DNA of 64,000 bases from CAVSRC01 sp963750065 (GTDB lineage Bacteria > Pseudomonadota > Alphaproteobacteria > Rhizobiales > Kaistiaceae). Position numbers and translations under genes: made by a program. The stretch spans positions 62,001-126,000 of the forward strand of contig CAVVPK010000015.1 of NCBI GenBank assembly GCA_963750065.1, given 5' to 3'. The notes below the pieces were generated by a model. The model made no database searches, was not told where the DNA came from, and saw only the letters and a list, made by a program, of their open reading frames with translations. Positions 1 through 7,534 of this stretch are shown one piece after another. Position 1 is the first letter of the stretch; each line of letters opens with the position of its first letter.

Positions 1-232
1 ATACAAGCTGTGGAATTGCACAGGTTGTCGTGAGCAGGGTTTCTTGCTTGTCATTTCTTCCGGGGGTTGTCGGCGCACAGGAGAGACTGATGACGCTGTT
101 GCGGCCCGCACCTGCGAGGCACAGTCACGGACATCCCCCGAAGCAATTCCGCGCGTTTGCCCGGGACCATCTGTCAGGAGATTCGATACCCGGCCTGTAT
201 TCGCTCCCTTGAATCTGATCAGCCGCGGGCGT
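1..232. other. left edge, no recognisable gene
   Basis: No reading frame here resembles a known family. The segment begins where homology of the neighbouring trbI fragment stops, so it is probably foreign DNA joined to the conjugative element by the rearrangement that truncated trbI. Short open frames on both strands lack convincing starts or protein-like composition. Confidence 0.4.
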
Positions 233-355
233 GAGGCCGAGCAGGACCTTCCGCGACAGCCGCGTCACCGGTGGCCGACCCGGGCGCAGCCGCATCTCGG
301 CGACCGGACGGGCAGTTTGAGCCGGCCCCTCCTCTTCCCGGTGGGTGTCCGTCAC
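233..355 (-). pseudogene. trbI: trbI 5' fragment (truncated conjugal transfer protein)
   Basis: The start codon overlaps the stop of trbG (ATGA), as is usual in trb operons. The first ~41 residues carry the proline-rich RGRPPxVTRLSRKVLLGL signature that precedes the single inner-membrane helix of TrbI, the VirB10-like channel protein. Homology ends just after VLLGL; the frame runs on into unrelated residues to about position 125. The membrane helix and the whole periplasmic domain (normally some 350 further residues) are missing, so this is a remnant. Identification rests on the N-terminal motif and position; the exact breakpoint is estimated. Confidence 0.7.
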
Positions 356-1341
356 CGCCGAGGCCTCCCGTCGGCGCGCACGATGCGGACAACCTGCTGA
401 TGCTTGGCGCCGAGCTTGAGCTCTGCCGCAGCAAACAGGCGATCGATAATCATGTAGTTCTGCCTGACGCGATAGTTGACCAGCTGGCCGTCGCCCTCGG
501 CGCCGATCACCCAGAGGGGCGGCAGCTCGCCCTGGCTGATGCCGGTCGGGAACTCGATGAACACCTGGTGGCCGTCATCGAAGGCGCGCAGCGGCCGCCA
601 CGGCGGGCCGTCGCCTTCGATGCGGTAGCGGAAATTGAGCGCGTTGATGTCGACGCCGCTCATCAATGGCGCGGCGGCATCGGCCGCCGCATTCTGCTGG
701 CGCAGTGCGATGAGCTGGTCTTCGGCGTAGGCCCAGGAGACCGACGCCATATAGGTCTTCGCGTCGGAATCCAGCTCGAGATGATAGGTCCGCCGGTCGG
801 TGTTGATGACGAGGTTGGTGTCGAGATCGGGACGGGTGGGCTTCACCAGGATATGGATTCGCTTGTTGGGGCCCGTGCCGCTTTCGGTGTCGCCGATGAT
901 CCAGCGCACCGTGTCACCGGCGGCGACCGGGCCGGATCCGGCGAGCTGCTCGCCCGGCTGCAGGGCAATGTCGGTGATCTCACCGGGGGTGGCGTAGACC
1001 TGATAGAGCGCACCGTCGGCGAAGGGATAGACCTGGATGGCGTTGAGGTAGTCGGCGCCCTTCGGCTGGACGCGGGCAGCGCCGTTGGCCTTGTCGATAC
1101 GCACGTGTGGGTCGGGAGATTCCGGCGGCAGTTTTGATTTCCGGGGGATGGGCTTGAGCTGGCCCGGCAGCGGCAGGACTTTTGGAAGCTGCACGATCCG
1201 CACGGGCTTGGGCGGCTCAGGCAGCAGCGTGGCGCGCTTGGGCGCGTTGTCATAGCTGATCGCCGGCGGCTTCAAGGTGGTCGCGCAGGCTCCGAGGGAA
1301 AGAGAAGCGAGCAGCAAGGTTGAGATGGCGAGAGGACGCAT
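352..1341 (-). CDS. trbG: TrbG, VirB9-like conjugal transfer protein
   Basis: Encodes about 329 residues. The chosen ATG gives a signal sequence, MRPLAISTLLLASLSLGACA, with a lipobox (LGAC), so the product should be an outer-membrane-associated lipoprotein. It then has a proline-rich segment and the VirB9/TrbG/CagX beta-domain (patterns such as KPTRPDLDTNLVI and a C-terminal VNYRVRQNYMIIDRLF). In type IV secretion systems TrbG pairs with TrbI to form the outer core of the channel. The ATG overlaps the stop of the trbF remnant (TGATG), and its own stop overlaps the trbI start. The gene looks intact, but its partners on both sides are broken, so it is probably non-functional in transfer. An upstream in-frame GTG at 1518 belongs to the traG fragment and is not the real start. 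Confidence 0.88.
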   Translation of the reverse strand: MRPLAISTLLLASLSLGACATTLKPPAISYDNAPKRATLLPEPPKPVRIVQLPKVLPLPGQLKPIPRKSKLPPESPDPHVRIDKANGAARVQPKGADYLNAIQVYPFADGALYQVYATPGEITDIALQPGEQLAGSGPVAAGDTVRWIIGDTESGTGPNKRIHILVKPTRPDLDTNLVINTDRRTYHLELDSDAKTYMASVSWAYAEDQLIALRQQNAAADAAAPLMSGVDINALNFRYRIEGDGPPWRPLRAFDDGHQVFIEFPTGISQGELPPLWVIGAEGDGQLVNYRVRQNYMIIDRLFAAAELKLGAKHQQVVRIVRADGRPRR

Positions 1342-1454
1342 CAGCCGAGTTCCTTTGACCAGTTGAGGGCTTGGACGTAGACACCGAGCGGGTTCTTCTT
1401 CAGCCGATCGGCGTTGGTCGGCGTCTGCACCGCAATGGTGAGGATGGAGGAGAC
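1341..1454 (-). pseudogene. trbF: trbF 3' fragment
   Basis: In the frame ending in TGA at 1343-1341 the sequence encodes ILTIAVQTP followed by ADRLKKNPLGVYVQALNWS and a stop. This is the typical C-terminus of TrbF (VirB8-like inner-membrane protein). Only about 37 codons remain; upstream the sequence switches directly to traG-like sequence in another frame. The preserved TGATG overlap with trbG confirms the original operon order. Confidence 0.75.
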
Positions 1455-1560
1455 CGGCTTTCCGGATCTCGCGCTCTTCCGCCCAACGGGCAGAACCGTA
1501 GGTCGTGACCTTCTTCACTTCGCGTGCCCGCCACCCCGCGACGGCAACACGAAATTGTCG
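1455..1560 (-). pseudogene. traG: traG (VirD4-like coupling protein) N-terminal fragment
   Basis: The minus strand encodes VAVAGWRAREVKKVTTYGSA followed by RWAEEREIRKAGLL. This is the cytoplasmic stretch just after the N-terminal membrane helices of TraG/VirD4 coupling ATPases. Everything upstream (start, membrane helices) and downstream (both Walker motifs, more than 500 residues) is absent. The fragment is joined to trbF at about 1455, implying a deletion that removed traG through trbL. Breakpoints are estimated to within some 10-20 bases. Confidence 0.65.
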
Positions 1561-1859
1561 GTCGGGGGTGCAAGGGACGGCCTGGCGTGCAGATCGGACG
1601 GATTGGCGCGGATGGCTAACCGTCCATGCTCAACCCCATCTTCGAACCATGCGGGTGCGCTCGAAGGGCTAAACGCGCAGCTGTTCTGGACGCTCCAACG
1701 ATGCGTGTTTCAATACTGCTAATACTGCTCGCCAACGGCCCAGCGTCGTGCCCATCGCCAAGCACAACGGTCACTTGGCTTCAGCAGCCAGCTCAGGCTA
1801 CCAAGCGCAACGTTACCGGTGTGCGGGTCCGTCTGCAGCGCCGATCGCGACGCAAGCGA
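1561..1859. other. about 300 bp without a supported gene
   Basis: Lies between the traG fragment and the small conserved gene at 1860-2120. No frame shows a family I recognise. It may contain further scrambled element sequence. Confidence 0.3.
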
Positions 1860-2120
1860 TCAGGGGAGACACCCGCCGTGAATCCATTCCCTGAATTTCA
1901 GCGACTGCTCAAGCGACCAAGCGAGGTCGCAGGGCATCGACCCGTCTTCGATTCGCGCAAGAATCTCGGCGGCGTGAAGGGCAACGTCGTCATACGACCA
2001 AAGGTCAAACGCGAAGAGCATCGCACTGCGGTCGCTCTCCCGAAACATCGGCTTGATGTCCGTCTGGAATCCCAGTGCCACGTCTGCCTCCCGCACCGCG
2101 GCCGTCACCGCGCAATACAT
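1860..2120 (-). CDS. conserved hypothetical protein, 86 aa
   Basis: Starts with ATG at 2120 and encodes 86 residues. It contains DIKPMFRESDRSAMLFAFDL, then WSYDDV and, further on, GSMPCD, with a conserved tryptophan/proline-rich end. This arrangement recalls small conserved proteins of unknown function in soil bacteria in which a metal- or haem-binding role has been guessed but not shown. I do not assign a function. No clear ribosome binding site stands out. It is flanked on both sides by non-coding or degenerate sequence and transcribed toward the traG fragment, so it may be a passenger acquired with the rearrangement. Confidence 0.55.
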   Translation of the reverse strand: MYCAVTAAVREADVALGFQTDIKPMFRESDRSAMLFAFDLWSYDDVALHAAEILARIEDGSMPCDLAWSLEQSLKFREWIHGGCLP

Positions 2121-2504
2121 GGCCTTTCATCACGAGCGGACAAGGCAGAAGCCTCAGAATCCGTTGCCCCCTTCCAGAAGTCGCGGTCACGAAAACGGTC
2201 GTTGTTCATGCTCACGCTCACGGCACGAGAGAAGAGCCAGTGCTTTAGGCCGGCCCGCCCATTTCCGACACGGTGTCACATCGTGCTGCGCCAATCATGT
2301 CGCTTTGGACCTGTTCAAAACCGCGACGCAATCGAGGATCGCGCCTAAGTCGTGCTTCGCAATCGGAGCGCCATAGTCGCTCTACAGGTTTGAGCCAGAG
2401 CTGCAGCGTCGCAACGCCGGACTGTTCTTCAGCGATGGCCGTGCGGCACGGGCCGGGATTCCTAAGGCTGCCCCCCTTGCCAAGCGCATGGGATAGCCCC
2501 ACAT
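2121..2504. other. about 380 bp without a supported gene
   Basis: Open frames exist on both strands (for example a plus-strand extension upstream of vapB) but none has a family signature or persuasive start. It presumably holds the upstream regions of the divergent vapB and 86-aa genes. Confidence 0.3.
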
Positions 2505-2518
2505 TATATCCGGATATA
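2505..2518. promoter_or_regulatory. 14-bp perfect palindrome, probable vapB operator
   Basis: The sequence TATATCCGGATATA is its own reverse complement and ends 15 bases before the vapB ATG. VapB-type antitoxins bind short palindromes overlapping their own promoter, and the AT-rich arms could also serve as a -10 region. The palindrome is seen directly; its operator role is inferred from position. Confidence 0.6.
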
Positions 2519-2533
2519 TCGCGAGGAAATCCC

Positions 2534-2779
2534 ATGGCCCTTTTCGTCAAGGATCCCGAAGTTGACAAGCTTGCGGAACGGCTGGTTGCCATCCGCAAGG
2601 TGAGCAAGACCGAAGTCGTCCGCCAGGCTCTTTTGCACGAGCTCGAACGGGAGCACGGCAAGCCTTCGCTGGTCGACACCGGCGTCGCATTCTGCCGTGC
2701 CTTGCGCGCCAAAGGCGATTCCGCGGCTGCCCGGCCTGCCGGCAAGGCGTTCATCGACAGCCTCTATGAGGAACGCTGA
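2534..2779 (+). CDS. vapB: VapB-family antitoxin
   Basis: Encodes 81 residues from ATG at 2534, preceded by a GAGGAAA ribosome-binding sequence. It begins MALFVKDPEVDKLAERL and continues with a VSKTEVVRQALLHELER helix. This is the Rv0623-like/PSK VapB pattern: an N-terminal DNA-binding ribbon-helix, then a flexible toxin-wrapping tail. It should neutralise the downstream VapC RNase and repress the operon at the palindrome just upstream. Its stop overlaps the vapC start by one base (TGATG), showing translational coupling. The longer in-frame upstream extension has no binding site and is rejected as the start. Confidence 0.9.
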   Translation: MALFVKDPEVDKLAERLVAIRKVSKTEVVRQALLHELEREHGKPSLVDTGVAFCRALRAKGDSAAARPAGKAFIDSLYEER

Positions 2780-3174
2780 TGTTTGTCGATGCCTCTGCCT
2801 TGACCGCTATGCTGACTGATGAGCACGACGCTCGCCAGCTCCTGGCGCGCATCCAGAATTACCCTCGCCGCATCACCACGGCGCTCTCCGTGTGGGAGAC
2901 GGTCGTCGCGGTCGCCCGCATAATCGGTGTGACCGTCGGTGAGGCTGCCGATGCCGTTGAGCGCTACCTAACGCTCATGGCAATCGAGGTTGTGCCGGTT
3001 GCACCCGAAACGCGTGCCATGGCCATCACGGCGTATGATCGCTTCGGCAAGTCGCGCCATCCAGCCGCGCTCAATTTTGGCGATTGCTTTGCCTATGCCT
3101 GCGCCCGTCATGAGCATGTGCCGCTTCTCTATAAGGGCGATGACTTCTCCCAGACCGACATCGAAACCGCCTGA
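2779..3174 (+). CDS. vapC: VapC-family PIN-domain ribonuclease toxin
   Basis: Encodes 131 residues with the PIN fold. The first acidic residue is in MFVDASAL (Asp4), a conserved Glu follows in SVWE, and Asp is found in NFGDCFAYACA, with a last acidic cluster in KGDDFSQTD. These four positions would bind Mg2+/Mn2+ for endoribonuclease cleavage, commonly of tRNA or rRNA. It is coupled to vapB by TGATG and appears complete. The pair is on the plus strand, opposite to the surrounding conjugation genes, between relaxase and traG, a typical cargo slot. It may stabilise the otherwise defective element. Confidence 0.92.
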   Translation: MFVDASALTAMLTDEHDARQLLARIQNYPRRITTALSVWETVVAVARIIGVTVGEAADAVERYLTLMAIEVVPVAPETRAMAITAYDRFGKSRHPAALNFGDCFAYACARHEHVPLLYKGDDFSQTDIETA

Positions 3175-3350
3175 CGAGAGTGAATGGCCCTTCCGGTCAT
3201 CGCGACGGATTATCGGCCCTGCAATCTGGCTTGCTGACATCAGCCTCGTCATATCGGCTTTGTGCTGGGCTTACTCATCCGCACTGCCGCGCACGCCACG
3301 TTGAGCGGTGGAGAGGCGAGAGCCAGAGGCAAGCGGGGGGCGCGTTTGAT

Positions 3351-5105
3351 TTACAAGCCGAGCCCGCGCGTCCGGCTGAAGTCCCAGTCGATATTGCCGC
3401 TCGGCGACATGGTGCCCCGCACCTCGCGACCGAGATTCTTCTCGAGCGCTGGCCGCCAGGGCACAAGTTGGAAGCCGAGCCCATCGTCGATCATGGCCAA
3501 GCGGCCCGATGCGAGCGTCACCCGCTGCCGATAGACGCCGGCGACGTGCTCGCCCTCGGCGACAGGTTGGTAAGCAAGCCCAGTGTCGGCCGATAGCTTG
3601 GCAGCTGCCTCGTCCAGCTCCCGTCGCCGTAGCGTAGCGAGGAGATCGCGCGCGAACACCGCACGCTGCCCTTGTCGGCGCGCCAAGCCCTCCTCGACCA
3701 GATGATCGATGCGCGCGTCCATCGCCTCGCGTACTTCGGCACCGAATCCACTGCCGCTCAGTGGCGGGTCCTTCGCGAGGAGCTGTCGATCGAGCCATGT
3801 GGCGCCGTTCGCCGTGATTTGTTGGCGGACAGACAGATCGGAGCGCGTGGCAAGCGACAGGCGCCTGCGGCCATTGGCATCGTCATAGGCACGCGCCTCG
3901 ACGATCGCGCCCGGCGGTGCGTCGCTGGTGAATTCGAGATCGGAGAAGCGCAGATGGTGGGTCCGCCCGTCGACGCCGGCGATGATGGCAAAGGCCGAGC
4001 CCTTGAGTTCGTCATCGAGGCCGCGCTGAACAAGCTTGCCAAGGACCGGATCGGCGGGCTCCTCGCCATGGAGCGCAAACCGGCTGACATCCGGCTCCAA
4101 CCCGGTCCGGCTCATCGCCTGGTGCATCGTCCTGATGATGTCGCTCCGCACGCCGAGCTGGCGTAGCGTGCCGTCCAGACCGGGCTTTAGGGTCCAGCAG
4201 GCTGGGCCGACCGGTTCGGCGAGACCGAGGCGTTCGAGCTTCGCCGCCCGGCCAAGTAGCAACCGCCGCAGCTCTGGGTCTTCTGCGTTCGGACCGGGCC
4301 TGAGATCAACAACGCCGCCACCCACATCGGAGATGTCGCGCAGCGCCCGGTCGAGACTCGTCCAGCGCTCGGCCTCCACCTCGCGTTCGAGAGCGCTCTG
4401 GACCTGCTGGTCGGTCCGCGGCCCCAACTCGAGCGTGACCCGTTCGGCAGCCCGGTCACGGAGGCCGCGGCTGATGTAGTCCCGGCTGATCACCAGGTCT
4501 TCCCCATCGTCGGCACGGCCGCGGATCAGAAGGTGGATATGCGGATTGTCGGTGTTCCAGTGATCGACGGCGATCCAGTCGAGTCCGGTGCCGAGGTCCT
4601 TCTCCATGTCTGCGACGAGTTCGCGGGTAAAGCCCTTGAGGTCACCGATCTCCACCGCATCCTCCGGCGAGACGATGAAGCGAAAATGATGGCGGTCGTC
4701 CTTGCAGCGCTCGGCGAAGGCGCGCTCGTCCGCTTCATCGCTCGCGGCATCGAACATCCGCGCCGGCTCGCCGTCTTTGGTCACACCTTCGCGTTTCAGA
4801 TAGGTGATGTGCTTGGGCAGTGGCGCTGAGCGAAAGCGTGTGCCCTGGTGGCGCACGACCCGCGCCTTGGTCACCACGCGGCGGGCATTCGAGCGTAGCC
4901 GTATCGAGACCGCCGCCCTTCGGCCGCGGCCAAAGCGCGAGCGGCTGCGGCCCTGGCTGGAGCGGAAGCTCGCGCCGACATGGCCCGCCTTCTTCGCGGC
5001 CCGCATCACCTCGCCGACAAAGGTCTGCGGGCGCCTGCCGCCGCGATTGCCGTGCTGGATCCGTCCAGGCCGGATGCGCAGGTCGTCGTCCTGCGTCGTC
5101 ATCAC
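3351..5105 (-). CDS. relaxase/mobilisation nuclease, VirD2-like with DUF3363 region
   Basis: Encodes 584 residues. The N-terminus is Arg/Lys-rich. Around residues 150-200 lie HHFRFIVSPED and WIAVDHWNTDNPHIHLLIRG, the latter holding the histidine cluster (H-x-H) typical of the metal site of rolling-circle-type relaxases. The C-terminal 300 residues match the DUF3363 extension of RlxS/VirD2-like relaxases found in alphaproteobacterial elements. It would nick the transfer origin and remain covalently bound to the DNA. The frame is intact although the downstream mating apparatus is deleted, so the element could at most be mobilised in trans. The start is MMTT at 5105 or the next Met at 5102. An oriT was not identified. 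Confidence 0.87.
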   Translation of the reverse strand: MMTTQDDDLRIRPGRIQHGNRGGRRPQTFVGEVMRAAKKAGHVGASFRSSQGRSRSRFGRGRRAAVSIRLRSNARRVVTKARVVRHQGTRFRSAPLPKHITYLKREGVTKDGEPARMFDAASDEADERAFAERCKDDRHHFRFIVSPEDAVEIGDLKGFTRELVADMEKDLGTGLDWIAVDHWNTDNPHIHLLIRGRADDGEDLVISRDYISRGLRDRAAERVTLELGPRTDQQVQSALEREVEAERWTSLDRALRDISDVGGGVVDLRPGPNAEDPELRRLLLGRAAKLERLGLAEPVGPACWTLKPGLDGTLRQLGVRSDIIRTMHQAMSRTGLEPDVSRFALHGEEPADPVLGKLVQRGLDDELKGSAFAIIAGVDGRTHHLRFSDLEFTSDAPPGAIVEARAYDDANGRRRLSLATRSDLSVRQQITANGATWLDRQLLAKDPPLSGSGFGAEVREAMDARIDHLVEEGLARRQGQRAVFARDLLATLRRRELDEAAAKLSADTGLAYQPVAEGEHVAGVYRQRVTLASGRLAMIDDGLGFQLVPWRPALEKNLGREVRGTMSPSGNIDWDFSRTRGLGL

Positions 5106-5350
5106 CGCAACTCCGACAATTCAGCACGGCGACGGCCCTCGGAACATTGAATTCGTTGAGGAAGATGCCGCAAGCGCCAGCAGGGTGTGGTGCTGCGATG
5201 GGTAAATTCTCCAATCCCACCAACCACATAGGCCGAGTCGGACGGCCGGCCTTTTCCCTTGCCATCCTTCGGTCGGTTCCCTTTGCCGACCCTCCGACCG
5301 CTGCAATTCAGCAAATGAACGCTTCGAAGCGTGAACACGGTCGAGGCAAT

Positions 5351-6178
5351 TCATTGCAGTGACCGTTCCGACGGCATGGCGATGAACAACCCGTCGGACG
5401 TCGGTGCGAGTCCCGTCCAATCTTGCGCCGAGCCAGCTTGTGACTGATCGTGACGTTGTCCGCGACTACCTGACGCTTTGTCGTCGGATGCCCTCAACAT
5501 ATCGCCCACGGACAGCGAAGCGGCGGGCGGTGAATGCGCAACCGACGTTGACAACGCCACGTTGATGCGCGTCCTGCCTGAGATGATCGGGATGAGCCTG
5601 GCGAGGTAAGCCCGCGTCTCTGCCGGCAGGGGGCGTCCGGTGGCGAGATGATCTTCCCAGCGCGCAGGACCGGCATTGTAGGCCGCCAAGAAACCGGGGT
5701 TGCCGTACCGGTCGCGCAGGTCCCGCAGATAGGCAACGCCGGCCATGATGTTGTCATGTGGATCATAGGGATCGTCGCCGAGATGATAGCGCCGGCGCAA
5801 CTCAGCCCAGGTGTCCGGCATGATCTGCATCAGGCCCATGGCGCCCTTTGGCGAGGTGACGTGCGCGTCACCGACGCTTTCGGCGTGTATGATGGCGCGT
5901 ATCCAAGCGGCCGGGATGCCGTAGCGCCGCGAGGCCTCCGTGACAATTGCACCATACGGCGTGGTGACTGTTGCATGTGAGATATGCGACGTCGCCGTTG
6001 ATTGGGCGCAGGACGACAAACTGGCTAGGATCACTGCCATCGACACGGCAAAGGCGATGAGATGGTTGAGCCCGTGTCGTGCGGGGGCGGGTTTCGTGTC
6101 ATCGTTCCCCGCAAAGGAAGCGGGGCGCAAGCCCCTTGAGCACGCTGCGAAGTCGGCCAGAGCACGGAATCGAGGCAT
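5351..6178 (-). CDS. lytic transglycosylase (SLT domain), conjugation-associated
   Basis: Encodes 275 residues from ATG at 6178, two bases past the stop of the S26 peptidase gene. A hydrophobic segment, HLIAFAVSMAVILASLSSCA, serves as signal peptide or membrane anchor. The SLT domain follows: catalytic Glu in RAIIHAES, then SPKGAMGLMQIMPDTW and AAYNAGP. It cuts peptidoglycan to make room for the transfer channel (VirB1-like role). A much longer open frame extends upstream to 7075 but overlaps the peptidase and DUF2840 genes in another frame and is rejected. The ~100-residue tail after the SLT domain is low-complexity. Confidence 0.88.
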   Translation of the reverse strand: MPRFRALADFAACSRGLRPASFAGNDDTKPAPARHGLNHLIAFAVSMAVILASLSSCAQSTATSHISHATVTTPYGAIVTEASRRYGIPAAWIRAIIHAESVGDAHVTSPKGAMGLMQIMPDTWAELRRRYHLGDDPYDPHDNIMAGVAYLRDLRDRYGNPGFLAAYNAGPARWEDHLATGRPLPAETRAYLARLIPIISGRTRINVALSTSVAHSPPAASLSVGDMLRASDDKASGSRGQRHDQSQAGSAQDWTGLAPTSDGLFIAMPSERSLQ

Positions 6179-6180
6179 GT

Positions 6181-6693
6181 TCAATCCGCCTCCCGTGTCC
6201 AGACGGGTACGGCGCGTCCGATGATGGTCGCGCGGGAAAGCAGTCCGAAATAGCGGCCGTCGAACGAGTCTCGCGACTGCCAGTTCATCAGGAAAACTTG
6301 ACTGTCGGGAACGCGCCGGCAGCCCCGCCAGACGGGCAAGGGCCGACCGTGGCTGTCGCGGTCGAGCGCTGAGCCCATGGTGATGCCGTCGACCGCGATT
6401 TTGCGATTGTTGCGGCAGACGGTTTGACCGGGAAGCGCGAGCACACGCTTCAACATCGGCACGCCGTTCGGCAGATAATCCCGCCTTGCCAGGAATCGAG
6501 CGAGTGCAGGCGGGGGACGGACGACCACAAGCTCGGTGATCGCAAGCTTGCCCGCCGGGTGCACGGCGTAGAGACCGATCGGGACACTTGCGCTGGCGTT
6601 CCAGATGAACCTTGGGCGCGGATGGAAGAGCTCGGAAGCGATCACGCTCAGTGCCGCGACGGACGTGGCGACGGTCCAGCCAGGGCGCGTCAT
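6181..6693 (-). CDS. traF: TraF-like S26 family signal peptidase
   Basis: Encodes 170 residues. The start at 6693 overlaps the DUF2840 stop (ATGA), indicating coupling. The catalytic Ser lies in NASASVPIGLYAV and the general-base Lys in MLKRVLALPGQ, the Ser-Lys dyad of the S26/TraF family. A single N-terminal membrane helix (WTVATSVAALSVIA) anchors it facing the periplasm. TraF in conjugative systems processes or cyclises the TrbC pilin. As trbC is deleted here, its substrate is gone from this element. The C-terminus (SRDSFDGRYFGLL) matches the family's box E. It appears intact. Confidence 0.9.
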   Translation of the reverse strand: MTRPGWTVATSVAALSVIASELFHPRPRFIWNASASVPIGLYAVHPAGKLAITELVVVRPPPALARFLARRDYLPNGVPMLKRVLALPGQTVCRNNRKIAVDGITMGSALDRDSHGRPLPVWRGCRRVPDSQVFLMNWQSRDSFDGRYFGLLSRATIIGRAVPVWTREAD

Positions 6694-7202
6694 GATGCGA
6701 TGCCGCGGCGCAGCAGCCAGGCGCGATGCTGCTCGCGGCCGTAGGGCCGCGCCGGCTTGCCAACGAGAATTCGGTTGTGGAGGTGCCGCCAATGATCCGG
6801 TGCGACATCGGCCGCATCGATGCCGAGTTTCTCCACCGCGTCGATCGCGTGTAGGACGCGTTCGACTTTGGGCCACCCCATGATACGCAGCAGTATGTCG
6901 CCGCCGGGACGGACGAAGGGCAGCGTCTGGTAGGCGTCACCACGCGCAATAGTGCGGACGATGTCGATACGGGAGATGATTGTGCCGAAGTCGTTCGATG
7001 CCCAGCGCACGAGTGCAAAGATGCGTCTGGGAGGGAAGGTGAGGATGCGGCGGCGCCGATCGAGGATATTCTCACCGTCGTTGTGGCCGAAGCGGATCCA
7101 ATGCTCGATGCGGCCCTCGACCCAGGTCAACTCTACTTGCGTGCGGAACGGCGGAGAGTCGGGCTGCGGCGGACGCAGACTGTCGGGATCGGTTCTCATC
7201 AA
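6690..7202 (-). CDS. DUF2840 family protein
   Basis: Encodes 170 residues. It contains VELTWVEGRIEHWIRFGHN, and later RRRILTFPPRRIFALVRWAS and a C-terminal AWLLRRGIAS, characteristic of DUF2840. These proteins occur in alphaproteobacterial conjugative elements between parA and the S26 peptidase. The function is unknown. The ATG at 7202 overlaps the stop of the degenerate parA frame (ATGA), which supports this start over the adjacent Met at 7199 and preserves the ancestral operon layout. The frame seems complete. Confidence 0.85.
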   Translation of the reverse strand: MMRTDPDSLRPPQPDSPPFRTQVELTWVEGRIEHWIRFGHNDGENILDRRRRILTFPPRRIFALVRWASNDFGTIISRIDIVRTIARGDAYQTLPFVRPGGDILLRIMGWPKVERVLHAIDAVEKLGIDAADVAPDHWRHLHNRILVGKPARPYGREQHRAWLLRRGIAS

Positions 7203-7534
7203 GTACGTCCATCGGTGTCAGAGAATTCGCACGCGACAAGTGCGACGCAGAGCGTCGCTATGTCGTGCGGCGGGGGTGCAACGACGATGGCGTCGCAGTG
7301 ATGGATGACGCCCGATGACTTGCTCTGAGAGCTGCCGCACGTCGGCTCGCCGGTTGCGAACCGGTGGACACCACGGCGATGATCGTGGTGCCTAGAGTGG
7401 ACGAGGACGCATCCTTGCGCGCCGACAACGGCCTTGGTCGACGTGATCCTTGATCCGGCGAGTGGCCGGCGAGGTGCGGGTTGGCAGGCGGTGTTCGCGC
7501 CGTCACCATGGAGTTCGACGAGCGCAGCGATCAT
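7199..7534 (-). pseudogene. parA: parA remnant (degenerate partition ATPase)
   Basis: It sits exactly where parA lies in this element type, between repA and DUF2840. The frame opens with MIAALVELHGDGANTA, alignable to the ParA start MIxALLNQKGGVGKTT. The Walker A motif is destroyed: the signature lysine is replaced by Asn. Further on CDAIVVAPPPHDIATLCVAL resembles the ParA stretch DHVVIDGPPRVAALxRxAL. The whole is ~335 bp instead of ~640 bp, so at least half the gene is gone and the rest has drifted. An ATP-dependent role is ruled out. The alignment is by eye from memory of the family. Confidence 0.55.

Noticed and set aside
5351..7075. 574-codon frame covering transglycosylase and upstream genes
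   Set aside because: Only the last 275 codons show the SLT domain; the remainder overlaps the S26 peptidase and DUF2840 genes, which have their own motifs and coupled starts.
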